Assembly: GCF_947623445.1 (NCBI RefSeq)
Contig: NC_135242.1
Coordinates: 5,208,001 to 5,272,000 of the forward strand
Direction: 5' to 3'
DNA length: 64,000 bases
From: Clavelina lepadiformis
Taxonomy: Eukaryota > Chordata > Ascidiacea > Aplousobranchia > Clavelinidae
Position 1 is the first letter of the stretch. The number at the start of each line of letters is the position of its first letter. Made by a program: the position numbers and the translations under genes. The notes under the pieces are model-generated. The model worked only from the letters and a program-made list of their open reading frames with translations. It ran no database searches and had not been told where the DNA came from. This document shows positions 39,071 to 50,975 of this stretch, piece after piece.

Positions 39071-41369
39071 CTGAAAAAGTAGTTAGTAATTAATAATAAC
39101 TGTCACAATTTCACGTTTTAAATGCTGGTCACAAAATACTCTGCAAAATGTTAGCACTTAAGTTATTGACCTAAATATTAAAAATATTTGGAAACGTTTG
39201 AGGAGGTTTACGGGAAGGCAGTAACAAAACTCGCAGGTTAAATCGACCTGGAATTCTAAACTTTGATACACAAGTTGTGACGTCATCTGGTTGTAGCTTA
39301 CACTTCTGTGCTACAGACAGAGGTGGGCAGTCGGTACTTTGAAAGTACCGTCGGTAACGGTACCGGTACTTGGCAAAGGTAAAAGCCTAAAAGCGCAGAA
39401 AATAACATTTGAACCCTTTAAAAATAAGCTTAAAAGCCTTTAAAGTTTTAAGCAGAAATTTCTTGTGACCTTACCGGTATCTTGAAGGAGATAAAGCAGC
39501 TTTAGCAGAAAATGCTGACAAGTTATGAACGAGGAGCAGCCCTTCCTTTGTACTTCGGTGCTGGTCATTTTCAGCAAGTCTAGGCTACTTTGTTAGTATA
39601 GAACTATAGATAGTGATTTCATGTGTCGTCACAAGGTTATCCATGACCATGACTATTATTTTTCAAATGTTTGACTACTGCTTTCAGCCTGCAACAAAAT
39701 CCGCATTAAGCGTTGAATATAAGCTCAGTGAGTTATAATGGTTTAGTGTTTACACTAGGAACGTACTAGGGTATAAGCTGTTTAATAAATCCTAGTATTT
39801 TACTGCAAAGCGAAGCCCTTGGTGGAACCTATTCTAATAAACTAATGTTATACCTAGCTGTAGTAACAACAGAATATTCGCTGTAAAAAGACCTATAGTA
39901 AATTCAGCATACAACACAGTTTGTTTGTCCAACCCGTGTTCTCAAATTTCGCAATGGTACTAAGCCTACTTGAAAGTCTAGAGTCTAAACCAGCTGATAC
40001 GCTGACGTAGACTCTCTTTAACTTTGTTTGCTGTAACTGAATGCCCTCTGTGGGGATTTATAACTGGCTGTTACTATTTCACCATAACAAAATCCTACGC
40101 TTAAAGTTATTTTTTGTGTTTTTTTGTTAACCTAACTTAAATGCTATAACGTAATTACCTAAACTTAAACTAAATCTTCCTTCTAAGCTAAATCTAACTT
40201 TAATTAAACCCTAAATAGTTTAAACCGACTTTTGCATACCCATTCAGCTTACCTAACCGCCTAGCTCTAACAATGGTCTTTGTGACCTACATTAGGTGAT
40301 ATAATCACTCGGTTTATTTACATAGGCTTTCATTATTTTACTGGGAAATATCGTACGTTCAAAGCTAACCTATTTTTTACATTTCTTTATTAAACTAACA
40401 TAAATGTTGTAAAGTAGAAATCGGAATATACATTTTACTCTAAATCAAACTTCCATTAAACCATAATTAGCTAAACCAACATTTTCTAATCCATTCTTCT
40501 AACCTAACCTAACCGCCAATCTTTTACAACCTTGAAAAGTCCAAATAAATGTACCACTCTGTAAACATTTACCCCATTATAGAAACCTCTGCACTAGGCG
40601 ATACGGCCTTTTTTCGACCACTTCCGGTCACAACTGGTCTCGCTTGTGGTCGGCAATTAAAAGGGCCGTCGGTGCTCAATTACGAACGGTTTACAATACC
40701 ACGCATGACCTCGTACTACCGGCGACTTGTTCTTGGTAATCGACCAGAGGGTACCAATCGGTGTAGAAACAGTGGGAAACCACTTTGCCGTCTTTTTGCA
40801 ATCACTTGCAGACTGGTCTAAACTTGTCGCGAATTACTATCAGAACGAAGAATCAAAGAACGAAGTGAGCAATTAACAATCGAATCATATTGTCTGTTTT
40901 GTCCCGAAACGCGTATCGGTCCCAAAACATTTCATGTTTTATCTACATGAAAGACAAGAAATCTTACCCAAATTTGGTTCGAGCTCTTGCCTTATAGGAA
41001 TATAGGTTATGTTATGTATGTCATACTGCATACTGCAATCTCTTACTAACCAATGATTTCAACCTAAAACGCTTCGGTAGTCGCTTGTCCACAACGTCAG
41101 CATTACGATGACGTAGGCCTACTGTTCCAGTTAGATGAAAAACTGCATGCGTGGATAACCAATTTTAGTTGTGATACTGTAATCATAGCTGACGTTAACG
41201 CAAATGAAATGAAAGCTATTAAAAAAATATACGCAATTTACAACAATATAATAAGCCATGAATATATGCCATGAAGGTGTGTCACACCAATGTAAATTTA
41301 TTATATAGGTGCTATGAGCGTACCGCACTTTTCACTCTACCAGCAAAAATCGGTGATCATCGCCTACTG

Positions 41370-42230
41370 TATGCGATAGTGGTACTGAGACTTAAATTGA
41401 GGAGCAAGTCCAAAATTAAGTTGGCTTTAAATCAACGAGTAGTTGTCAGTCAATATACTGGTGAAAGTATTTGTACTATTACAGTAGGCTATGTGGTGGT
41501 TAAGCAATTATTGCCATAATCAAGTGGCAAAACATGCATATTGATTGCTTAATTATGACGAAGTCACCGATTCTTATTACGTCAAAATAGAAGAAACAAT
41601 ACGGATGATTCAGGTATTTAGATCAAATGTTAATAGCATGTTACTTGTGACAGAGAAGAGAGCAATAGGTTAAGTTATAGCTTACTTAAGTGTATAACAG
41701 GAGTATCTTGTGTTAAATAAGCCTAAACTAGCTTACAGTTGGTATATTTGTACTGGTTAATGTAAGTGCTTACCCTACGGTACAATTCAGTCTTGGGCTC
41801 TTGGCTTTAGCCTAGTCCGGCACCGGTAACTGAGTTAAAAACAAGAATACTTTACCAGTTTATGTACTTACTGTCATCTGTGACATTTCTTTGCTGAAAA
41901 TAAACATTCCCTACTACTAATCACCTACCTATGCAGACGTATTCTATCCAAACCACGTTATCGATTATACTAGTACCGAAGCATCCATAAAACTAGCCTA
42001 TCACTAACCCAAGTCATCATTCATACTGTTTTTATGTCGTGATGTCATAGTCACCGCCATCTTCGTCATAATAGAAGCCCAAATTTGCGATACAATTTTG
42101 GCAATAACTGTTTAACCACTACGTATTATAAAAAATCCATTCACCAGTATTTTTACTGACAACTACTCAGTGATTTATAAACTTGTTTTAGGCTTGCCCT
42201 TCACTTTAACGATTCATAGCGCTTATTCGG
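41370..42230. mobile_element. long-terminal-inverted-repeat element, copy A
   Basis: The left end GAGGAGCAAGTCCAAAA (41399) and the right end GGCTTGCCCTTCACTTTAA (42191) are inverted repeats, and inner parts of the ends (GTGGTTAAGCAATTATTGCC near 41494; GGCAATAACTGTTTAACCAC near 42100) are also inverted, so the repeat reaches about 100 bp inwards. It is related along its length to 48690-50975. Boundaries are approximate and no transposase frame is present. Confidence 0.75.
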
Positions 42231-43076
42231 TTGCTAAACGATTCCTTGGAGGAAATTTACTTGTCATAAATTAAGAAATCATATCCTGCTAAAGGAGAAT
42301 GCATGGTAACTCTAGTAGTGAACCTTGTACAAAATAAGACTTATCAGTCACTATTTCTTCTGAAGAAAAACTTTTTCATTACTCTAACTAAGTTATAAAT
42401 TGCTGTTGTGGTTACGCTAAGGCGCTAAGCAATCAACACGAAAAATGTGATCATTATCATAACTTCTTCATCTGAATTATTGACTAAACATTACGATGTT
42501 GCGACTGAAACCACGCAAACTCTCACGTATTTTACGTCGCATGCCACCTTTCATGAGGTTTTATCGACAAGTTGAAAGCGTAAGATTCAAAGTGCTGTAA
42601 AATGAAAGCCGAACAACATTTCCCAGTTGAATTTTTTTGTTACGTAAAATTTATAACTGGTTTTATTCACCATCTGAGTGAAGCCTTTGCAATCTAATGG
42701 CTAGAATGCATGCGATTTGAAGAAAAATGTAAAACAAATTGAAGTGGGACGATGATTTCCATGGGTAAGCATAGGATCATAGACAATTGAAATAATTTGC
42801 CATTCTGACAAACCTCAATTCCAAAATGGTGTATCTTCTATCTGCCAAGTGCATTTCCCATTAATTAGCCTCTTGTTCTGTACACAATGTAATGAGCTAA
42901 TAGTAGGGCTAGATGATAAATATTATTAAAAAATGTCTAATATTATTTAAAAATTAGCCTAACTGTCGAGCCGACCCATCTCTAACCACCATGGTTGAAT
43001 GACCAGCAGTATACCTTTAAACTATACTATCGGGTTGTTGACTGCTTAATAACGCACAAGGTCGCGTTCTGAATTC

Positions 43077-43344
43077 GGCTAAAAATTAGCATGAAAGTAG
43101 CTAAAATTGGGTTTTTAGACCGAAAATTCTAGTGTGTATTTTGCGCCTCTGTAAAAAATAGTTTGAATCATGGTTTTTGATGGCATTTTATGGAATGGTA
43201 GTCCAAAGCATACTAAACTGACATGCAAAATTTCAGAGAGCCCCAAGGGGAATTTTTGGAGCAATCAGTCTTTTAGTAAATTCACTGTGTAATAAAACAA
43301 ACAAAGATTTTATGGCGTTTTTTGGTGTTTGACGCCACCTTAAG
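43077..43344 (-). repeat. 268-bp dispersed repeat, copy B
   Basis: Reverse-strand copy of 11014-11281. Read on the minus strand it begins CTTAAGGTGGCGTCAAACACC and ends with the same 3' sequence as copy A. Similarity stops sharply at the same two ends in both copies, which marks the element boundaries. Confidence 0.85.
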
Positions 43345-44645
43345 CCGGCAGTGGAATGTAGCAGCCCTTGGTTTTAGTTTAAATTTAATTTGATTTATTA
43401 CATGCATTGAAACATAGGCCTATACTGCATCCAGCTGATGATAAAACCGTTTTGCTCAAAGTGTAACGGTATTGGAAGAAAGAGTCTTCGGTCAATTTAT
43501 TCGTTTTATCAATCCCAATTCCTAGAAACCTTTATTGTAAAATGAAACAATAAAATCACAGGTTAACTTCTTTACCGATCTGGTATATCGATTAATTTCG
43601 TGATTTGCATTATGCTTCAAGCAGGCCGCGGCTTTTGCGAAATGCAAGACTGGTCAGAACACAAAACACGGGTCCGCTTAAGGCGAAAAACTGCGACATC
43701 AGTAACTGCTTCATCCTGTACTCTTGACCAGAACGAATCAGCGAACGATTTAGGGGGACACGTAAAATTGGTGCGTGACGGGACACGTACGAAAGGTAAT
43801 CGATAAAATAAACTCGGAAATTCGATTTTGCACATTACTTTATTAATCTCGCATTGTTAATATGTGTTTTATTTGTAATGAATGTGTCTAGCAAATAAAA
43901 GGCGCTCTCAAAGTCGTAGACCCGGACCAATCGGCCTACCAACTTCACCTTTCGCCTTGGCATAGTCATTTACATTATATAGGCTACTGTATATATATAA
44001 TGTCGACAGGTTTCTATTAATTCCAACGCTTGGGTAAAATTTGGTAAATAGGCTACAGAAATATTAATACAAGAGTAGTTCGTGGAAAACGCATGGTATT
44101 TACGATTCCTGTGAGGATCTTATTGCTATCATACCGAAATTACGGTACGCAAAGGTTATGAAATATAGGCCTACTATAGATTACCTACATTAACTATTCC
44201 ACTTTTATTTTTGTCTTTGTATGAGATTTTTGCAGCGCTTTTGTTGAGACAAGATTTCAAAAGCTAAAAACTCAAATGTGACATGTCTTAAATACTAAGC
44301 TTCTGCGAAACCGGCATAGCCATGGTTTTTGTGGAGAGTGGAGCACTTTAACTCATGCATTTTTGTTAGTTACAGAATCCTCAAACCTCGATCACAAAAA
44401 TTAATTCAAAGCACGTAATTACAACCTTAACTGGACCGTTTCTTAATTTTTATTTACTGTAATATTTCTCCCAAGCCTAGTAAAATTTCTTAAATTTATT
44501 CTTAAACATCGAAATTATCAAAGAAAAGTTAATTTAACTAAGTTATCTTTTTTAAAAATATATTATAATGGGATTATTCTATTAGAAATATGCGTAGCTT
44601 ACGGGTTTACTTTCTCTCTATACGAGCTTTCTCAGCTAGAATCAT

Positions 44646-47600
44646 TCAAAGTATACCTTTCTTGATCAAGCTTTCATATTCAAAACCGTCTTCGGTGCTT
44701 TTGTTCTTTGCTTCAGAATGTCTTGAAGACTCATGTAGAAAGCAACTGGAGACGAGGTGATGGCTTATAGCGTACAACAAGGTTCCAACCAGGCATATAA
44801 TAGAACTGGTTTTAAACAAACCATCAGCGCCGTATTCATGAAACAGATATCCGCCAGCAAAAACTCCTGATGCCAATCCTGTTTCATTTCAAACAGTAAG
44901 TAAAGAGGTATAAAGAACTTAAATCTTGCAGCAATAGGGATACCCATTCTTACATATCTGAATGCATATTTACATTTTATTGGGATTCTTCATACAGATA
45001 GATGCATGCTCGAATAAAAATACGTAAATGCATTTAAGCTGGGCTATTTTGACCCACATTGTTGTGCCAGTTTATGTTCATTTCAAAAACAGATCCCTTT
45101 TTTATCCGTTCAACATTAAGACAAAATGCTGTGATGAAAATACGACTGTGTTTGTGCCGTATTAATGGCAATAGCACGAAGAACTAATAATTCTATTGAA
45201 AAGCTGCAATGCATGATTGGAAAAGATTTGTGGCCATTAAAAGTATGGGTACAAAAATATACTAATACGCTGAGACAAAATAATTAAAGTTATTCATTTT
45301 ATATGAGAAAACATATTTTTTAGACAATGACAAAAATTTGAGTAAACTCTCCGCCTCAGATCGTTCAACAATATGTTGCTGACAAGCCAACAAATGCTGT
45401 GACACTTCAGTTACAAAACACTTCAAGCTATCGACATGAACAGCATTGTTGGAGTCAGTTTGAGTGTTTGACCCATATTCCAATATTTAACTAAGATATT
45501 TCAGCAACATTTCACCACGCAGAATAATCAAAGTTACGATCAATTTTCCTTGACTTACCAAAATTCCATGAGGCAGCATGCACTATAGCCATTGTCGTCG
45601 CTTGTAACTCAGGTGGACTGATGCTTCCGGCATAAGTACAAATTGCTGGCCACATTAAACCGAAAGTAACTCCGCGAAACATTTCCATCGGAATAATCAT
45701 CCAAGCTTGTGTTAATAAACAGTACAGATAAAACCGGACCTGCAGCAAGGATTATATTGAGTAGTGATACCAAAACTTGAAAATTTTTGCATCGTATCAC
45801 GTTGTGTCCAACAAGTAACAAAATCCTATTAAATCATTAATTAACTCAAATACAACACTATTTTCAATGTAGTATTTTACCGAAAATAATAGCATTGTGA
45901 GGCAAAATATGGTTGGACTGCTGATTCGTTTCATAATGTGACCGGAGAAAAAGAGAGCAGGAATATCAGAAATGCAGCCTGCCAAAGTACTCAGACCCAA
46001 AACAACGGTTGGCGCATTGAGTTTCACTTCAGCAAACCAAAACACGTAACCTCCCAATACTCCTTGCGCAAATCCATAAAAAATGAGAAGCAGTACAAAG
46101 ATGATGAAGTTAGCGCTTTTGAAAACAGCCTGTGTGATAATCACAAAGGTAGTCAGTGTTTGATTGACTTTGCTGAAAATATGCGTGATATAAATTTGTC
46201 AAAAATTAGGCAGGAAATATCATTTCCCATTATAGAGTTACGTCATATTAACTTTTAGCTAACGTTTAAGGAAGGTTTGCCACCAGTGTAGTTATAGATA
46301 GATATGCTGTATTTGTAAATTTACGGCATGCACTAGCGTGGCGTAACCTGTTGTATATATGCTGTTGGCTTTGACTATGGGATAGAAAATGTTAAGCGGT
46401 TGTCCCATATGTTGAAACCCACCTTTATATCAGCTAATTTCACAGGTGTTGATATTTCAGATGTAATATTTGATTTATACGTTACGTAAGCTGCACAGAA
46501 CCATGCAAGTGCAGTGGAAGCATACATTGGGATGTAACTTATGTTTGTTGTTGCGGCTGCGTAAGCTCCAATAGATTCTTCCGTAAGATCTGTCAAAGAA
46601 AATCGCCGAAAAATAACCGAATCGGCAATAGTTTGAGTAGGCCAAGTAACTTGGCATAGCTAAACCTATTGACCAAGCTAACGCTTGTGATTTGGGTTAA
46701 ACTTATACCTTTTAATTTTCCAACCGCCGCAGACATTATGCCAGCAATGATTGTGCCAGGAAGTATTATTCTCCCGAATTTCCATCCATTTTCTTCTCTA
46801 AGTGCGCCAACTATCGTAGCATCTATTATTGGTTCGCAACCACGAATAGAAAAAGCCGACAGCGCAACTAAAATCAACATGGCCCAGAAAGCTAAATCAA
46901 CGTTTTCCGTGTAGCCACGGTCATTTTTTAAGTTTGGTAATTTATGTTTGACGCAATGTATGTTCTCGCCGGTAAGTAAGAAGCTAGTTAAATTCATAAA
47001 TTGCGTAAATGATAAGTTTTCAAAAAGCGGTTGTTTCACGAAAGCATCACTCCGTCGTTTAGGCCTAATACACTTGCTAACATTGGTTTCGTCTGCAGGA
47101 AGACATAATACTGTTTGATTTCTTGTAATGGCTTCCATGTTTTGATTTGAGAGTTTTGATATATTCAGTGTGCTATTGAAGCAATTAACTTGAAAATCAA
47201 TTTCAGCTTGCGTTACCAAATTTCTGAGGAGAGATTCAATCTTTGGCTTCCCAATGCAATTGTAGCAGCTTAAGTGTTCTGTTTAAAATACGTTATATGG
47301 TTTGTCGGATTATAAACAAGCAGAAATCCAAGTAATTTAATCCATAATTTTAAAACGAGGATCGAAAACAGAGTTTAATAACTTTGTTTTCTACCAATAT
47401 AATAAAGAGCATGAAAATATCAACCATGAAGCACCATCACCTCTTGAAAGCTTCACCTTACCTTGTTGAGGCAAAGGCCTCACGAAGAATTGTGCAAAAA
47501 GGATAAAAGATCCAGTGACGAGTAACACTATGAGCAGTTCTTTTGTACGCTTCGTTTTATCCGAGATCATGCCGAGGATGGGAGAAACAGCGACTGCAGC

Positions 47601-48239
47601 CAGTTGTTGGACAGACAGTATGAGGCCAGCCTGCTTAGATGATAGGCCAATGTGCTTTAAGAATATGACTTGATATATCTCATATCCACATTCATGACCT
47701 GTAAAAGATAACGACTTCATTGGTTTCAAGTTTGTGTACAACGACTGTTTTAGAGCAGCCCAAGCAGCTTAACAAGTGTTTTATTACACGGAGTGAACGT
47801 TCTAAAAGTTAGCTAAATAGCACATTTATTCTCAGATTCTGTAATATTTATGGTTGAAGACGAGCCACAAACTGGTTGAGGCACCGCGTTCACGGTGATT
47901 TAACATAAAAGGTGTTGCATTTTAAACTGATGCGCATTGATACCAATGTTTTTGATCTTGTTTTTATTTTCATCGTAGGCCTATTCATCTGATGAAATTA
48001 ATACGGCTGCCCTTGTAGGTAGCCTACACCAACAGGAAATTGCCAAAATTAGGGCTTACAAGGCTAATATGTTATAATCGCAACTAGGCTAAAAAGTTAG
48101 TTTTGTTAATAGGTTTTGCATTGTTCTTACCTGTTTCATGAAAGAGGTATAATAACTTCAACAGATAGTATTCGCAATAGACCAGTGATAAACCGCATAG
48201 TTTCTTCCGTAGTACAGCGGTAAACATGTCAGACACCAT
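44646..48239 (-). CDS. MFSD6-like major facilitator transporter, copy 2 (complete)
   Basis: Seven minus-strand exons: 48239-48131, 47698-47462, 47278-46709, 46589-46423, 46129-45881, 45739-45559, 44878-44646; 581 residues, all GT-AG with matching phases. I use the ATG at 48239; upstream codons in frame reach only a TTG. Exon 1 gives a cytoplasmic N-terminus and the start of helix 1 (YYLLKLLYLFHETG). Exon 2 has the MFS motif GMISDKTKR. Exon 3 starts with a loop of about 130 residues with Cys pairs (CYNC, NCFNS, LCLP, KCIR, HCVK) and NxS/T sites, followed by FWAMLILVALS and GGALREENGWKFGR-like sequence. Exons 5-7 carry GGYVFWFAEVKLNAP, TFGLMWPAICTYAG and GGYLFHEYGADGLFK. It is a polytopic membrane protein of the MFSD6 type with unknown cargo. 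Exons 2, 4, 5 and 6 are almost identical to copy 1; exon 3's loop is not. Confidence 0.88.
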
Positions 48240-48689
48240 CAAACGATATGTTTTATGGATGCTTCGGTACAGCCAACTCAACGGCAATCACAGACGCCCT
48301 GTTTGCAATATGCGTACAACGAGATAACGAAAGCAGGAAAACGAACGGCAGCTTTGGATAATGAATTAGTTACGGAAGCGGAAAGCTGGTACTAGCAAAC
48401 CGGAAAGTTTGGTTGCGGCCTGTCAATTTCAGTTTGGATGGCAGACATTTGCACATCAACTGTATGAGTATGATATATCTTACTTGTACATACGCATACA
48501 CGTAGAGTGTGTGACCAGGTAGCTATTTTTTCAAAAATGATTTTTCAAAATCTAATCAAATCGGCATGTAGCAAATAGGCTACGGCATTTACTACTGGTA
48601 GGTTAACTAAGCTTAACCTTACTTTTAGAAACTTAATGGGCTACATCGTCTTCAAACACAATAATTTAGCTGTTTGAGTATATAATTTA
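48240..48689. other. upstream region of MFSD6-like copy 2
   Basis: This is the immediate 5' flank of the minus-strand gene and the probable promoter region. No TATA box or other element could be assigned. Confidence 0.4.
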
Positions 48690-49049
48690 AAAGTTTGATC
48701 GTAATAGCAAGCTTTCGTTAGAGGGGCAAGTCCAAAAACAAATTGGAACTTACATCAAAGAGTAATTGTTAGTTAGTATAATGGAGAAAAGATTTTGACT
48801 ACTACCTGTACGCTGTGGTTAAGCAATTATTGCCACAAAACGGTGGCAAAAAAACGTAAATGTGTTGTTTTAATTAAACGGAGATGGCGGTTCTTCTTAC
48901 GTCACAAACTAAAAATAATGTGCATGACTCAAGTATTCGGATCACGTATCAAAAGAATGTTTCGTGTAGCCGAGAAGTAATACGTACAATGAAATCGAAC
49001 AGGATGTATAAAAGAAACATTTAGCGTTAAATAAGCTTTAGCTAGCTTA

Positions 49050-49708
49050 GGGTTACCATATCTGAAAAGGTCAAATTCGTGACGGTTCCAATGACCACCT
49101 TTCGCGACACCAAACAAGCGTTATACCTTATACGGCATTTTACAGTAGCCTATATGTTCTTATATCCTACCAATTCAAACGATCATCTTTCCGCGAGATA
49201 GCATCACTGTCACTGAGAAAAAAAGCATAGGCCTAGAAATGTCACATTTGTTTAGTTCAACTGCTTTCTGTTTTATTAATATTAGACCTTTTTCCGCTTA
49301 ACTAAAATAAGACAAATTTGGCTACATACACTACCTAAAAGTTAGTCACTATAAAGCAAACAGCAAAAATTGATTCTAAAAATACAATAACCTTGTCGAA
49401 GGACTCGAAAAATAAACAGCCAATTCGCAGAGTTACCAAATAATGAAAATTACTCTGCTACAAAGTAAAGTTAACTGAAAGAATCACACTAGACTAGCGC
49501 TAAGAACAAGGTCTTTTACCCGCAAGGCCTAGAAATCCGTAACACTTTTCATTTTCGCAACACGTGCACATTATTTCAAGTTAAACACAACTTACTAGAT
49601 GCTCGAATTCCGGAGCATTAGAGCACTTTTTAGAATTAGTTCCGGACACAGATTTCAACACCGAAATTCGGGACATGTCCGGAAAATTACGGACGTATGG
49701 TGACCCTT
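49050..49708. mobile_element. nested element with AGGGTTACCATA ends, insertion 1
   Basis: It begins AGGGTTACCATATCTG and ends ACGTATGGTGACCCT; the ends are inverted repeats. It interrupts the long-inverted-repeat element at a point where copy A is continuous. Near the right end is GGACATGTCCGG, also found in insertion 2. No open frame. Confidence 0.7.
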
Positions 49709-49860
49709 ACTAACTTATTATCTTTAATGCATTTCTACTGGTGAATGTAGACTACATGCTAAGCTACAGCGCACTAAGCTCAGTTTTGGTTGTTGGTGCT
49801 AACCTAGTCCGGTACCGGTAACTGCTGTAAAAACAAGATTACTTTACCAGTTTATGTATT

Positions 49861-50573
49861 GTAGGTTACCATATTTTCGTGGCCTAAAATCCGGACATTC
49901 TTTAGTGCCCACTAGTGGTTTTTAAGATGAGGTATGAACACATTGTCTGTCAATATGATGTCACACTAGCAATGCTTTGCCTATCCATTGTATACCGGAG
50001 TGGATTTTTGAACATAGTGTCGTGAATTCACTAGGCTATTGGGCCATCTCTGATTTGACCTCTGGTGATCTCTAGGCTAGGGTTACTATATTTGATTATG
50101 CGCAATCCATAACAAATTTACCTCAGTTGCATTGACCGACTTTAGAATATTACCAAAGTACGTTACCGCCATTGCTTTTTAGTGAAAGAAGGATAAACAC
50201 GAAACTATACACAAACAGCAAAGAAATGTTGTATTGCAATACACGAATGCAAGTTCTCTTCTAAACAGTAACATTTATGAAAACGAACATTAGCATAGAA
50301 TTTTTTACAAAATAGCCTACGCTCCAAGGTAATTACAAGTAATGAACGTATAAACAATACTCTACTCTCCCTCATACCAATTGTACTTTTCCGAAGATCT
50401 GATATTTTTCAACAAGGTCTTGTTCGACTTCAATGAAATTATCACCCATAACGCAACAAACAATTTTAAAAATTCCGGACATTTAAGCATATTTTAGCAT
50501 TTCCCCTGGGACGCAGTTTGAACACTAAAATTCCGGACATGTCCGGGGAAATCCGGACGTATGGCAACCCTAA
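49861..50573. mobile_element. nested element(s) with AGGGTTACCATA-type ends, insertion 2
   Basis: The left end TAGGTTACCATATTTTCG and right end ACGTATGGCAACCCTA are inverted repeats, related to those of insertion 1. An internal TAGGGTTACTATATTTG near 50090 looks like a third left end, so this block may itself be composite. It also interrupts copy B of the long-inverted-repeat element. Confidence 0.65.
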
Positions 50574-50975
50574 ATTGTATTGTCATCTGTGACATTTCCA
50601 TGCTGAAAAAAAAACGTTCCCTGCTACTAAACACCTAACTATGGAAACGTATTTCATCCAACACGCGTTAGATAGCCTATTCCACTATTACCAAACTTCA
50701 GTCACCAAACATGTTGTTTCAACATTTTAACTTTATAATGTCCGCCATCTTCGTAATAATAGACTCTATTATTCTATAATAGACTCTAGACGTCTATAAT
50801 AGACTGAAATAGAGGCCAAATTTGCGATACAATTTTTAGCAATAATTGCTTAACCACAGCATATCATTAAAAATCTAGTATACTGTACTGACTGACAACA
50901 ACTCTTAGATTTTAGACCATCTTATTTCTGGACTTGCCCTCACTTTAAGCGTCCTGTAAAGCTTATTGTCCAACT

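Larger units (their letters stand above)
39071..44645. other. intergenic DNA with repeats between the MFSD6-like copies
   Basis: It should contain the first exon and promoter of MFSD6-like copy 1, but none could be identified. It holds one copy of a long inverted-repeat element (about 41.37-42.23 kb), one copy of the 268-bp dispersed repeat (43077-43344) and four TAGGCCTA palindromes. Open frames such as 40549-40821 and 43600-43835 show no domain and overlap frames on the other strand. Confidence 0.5.
48690..50975. mobile_element. long-terminal-inverted-repeat element, copy B, split by later insertions
   Basis: The left end GAGGGGCAAGTCCAAAAA (48721) and right end GGACTTGCCCTCACTTTAA (near 50930) are inverted repeats, with an inner pair GTGGTTAAGCAATTATTGC (near 48816) and GCAATAATTGCTTAACCAC (near 50841) exactly inverted. 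Related in order to copy A at 41.4-42.2 kb, but interrupted at about 49050-49708 and 49861-50573 by other elements. A local triplication of ATAATAGACT lies near 50758-50800. Boundaries are approximate. Confidence 0.78.

Noticed and set aside
19750..39310. Short similarity between 19753-19790 and 39272-39310 (TTGTGACRTCATCTGGT)
   Set aside because: Only some 40 bases; too short to call a repeat family without a genome search.
39320..39375. CAGAGGTGGGCAGTCGGTAC, hAT-like left end
   Set aside because: The only candidate right end, near 42967, is degenerate and no target duplication was found, so an element could not be delimited.
40549..40821. 90-codon ATG frame in the intergenic region
   Set aside because: Locally higher GC but no recognisable protein and no conserved partner exon.
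43600..43835. Overlapping open frames on both strands
   Set aside because: No domain, no splice context, and they do not resemble the missing first exon of MFSD6-like copy 1.
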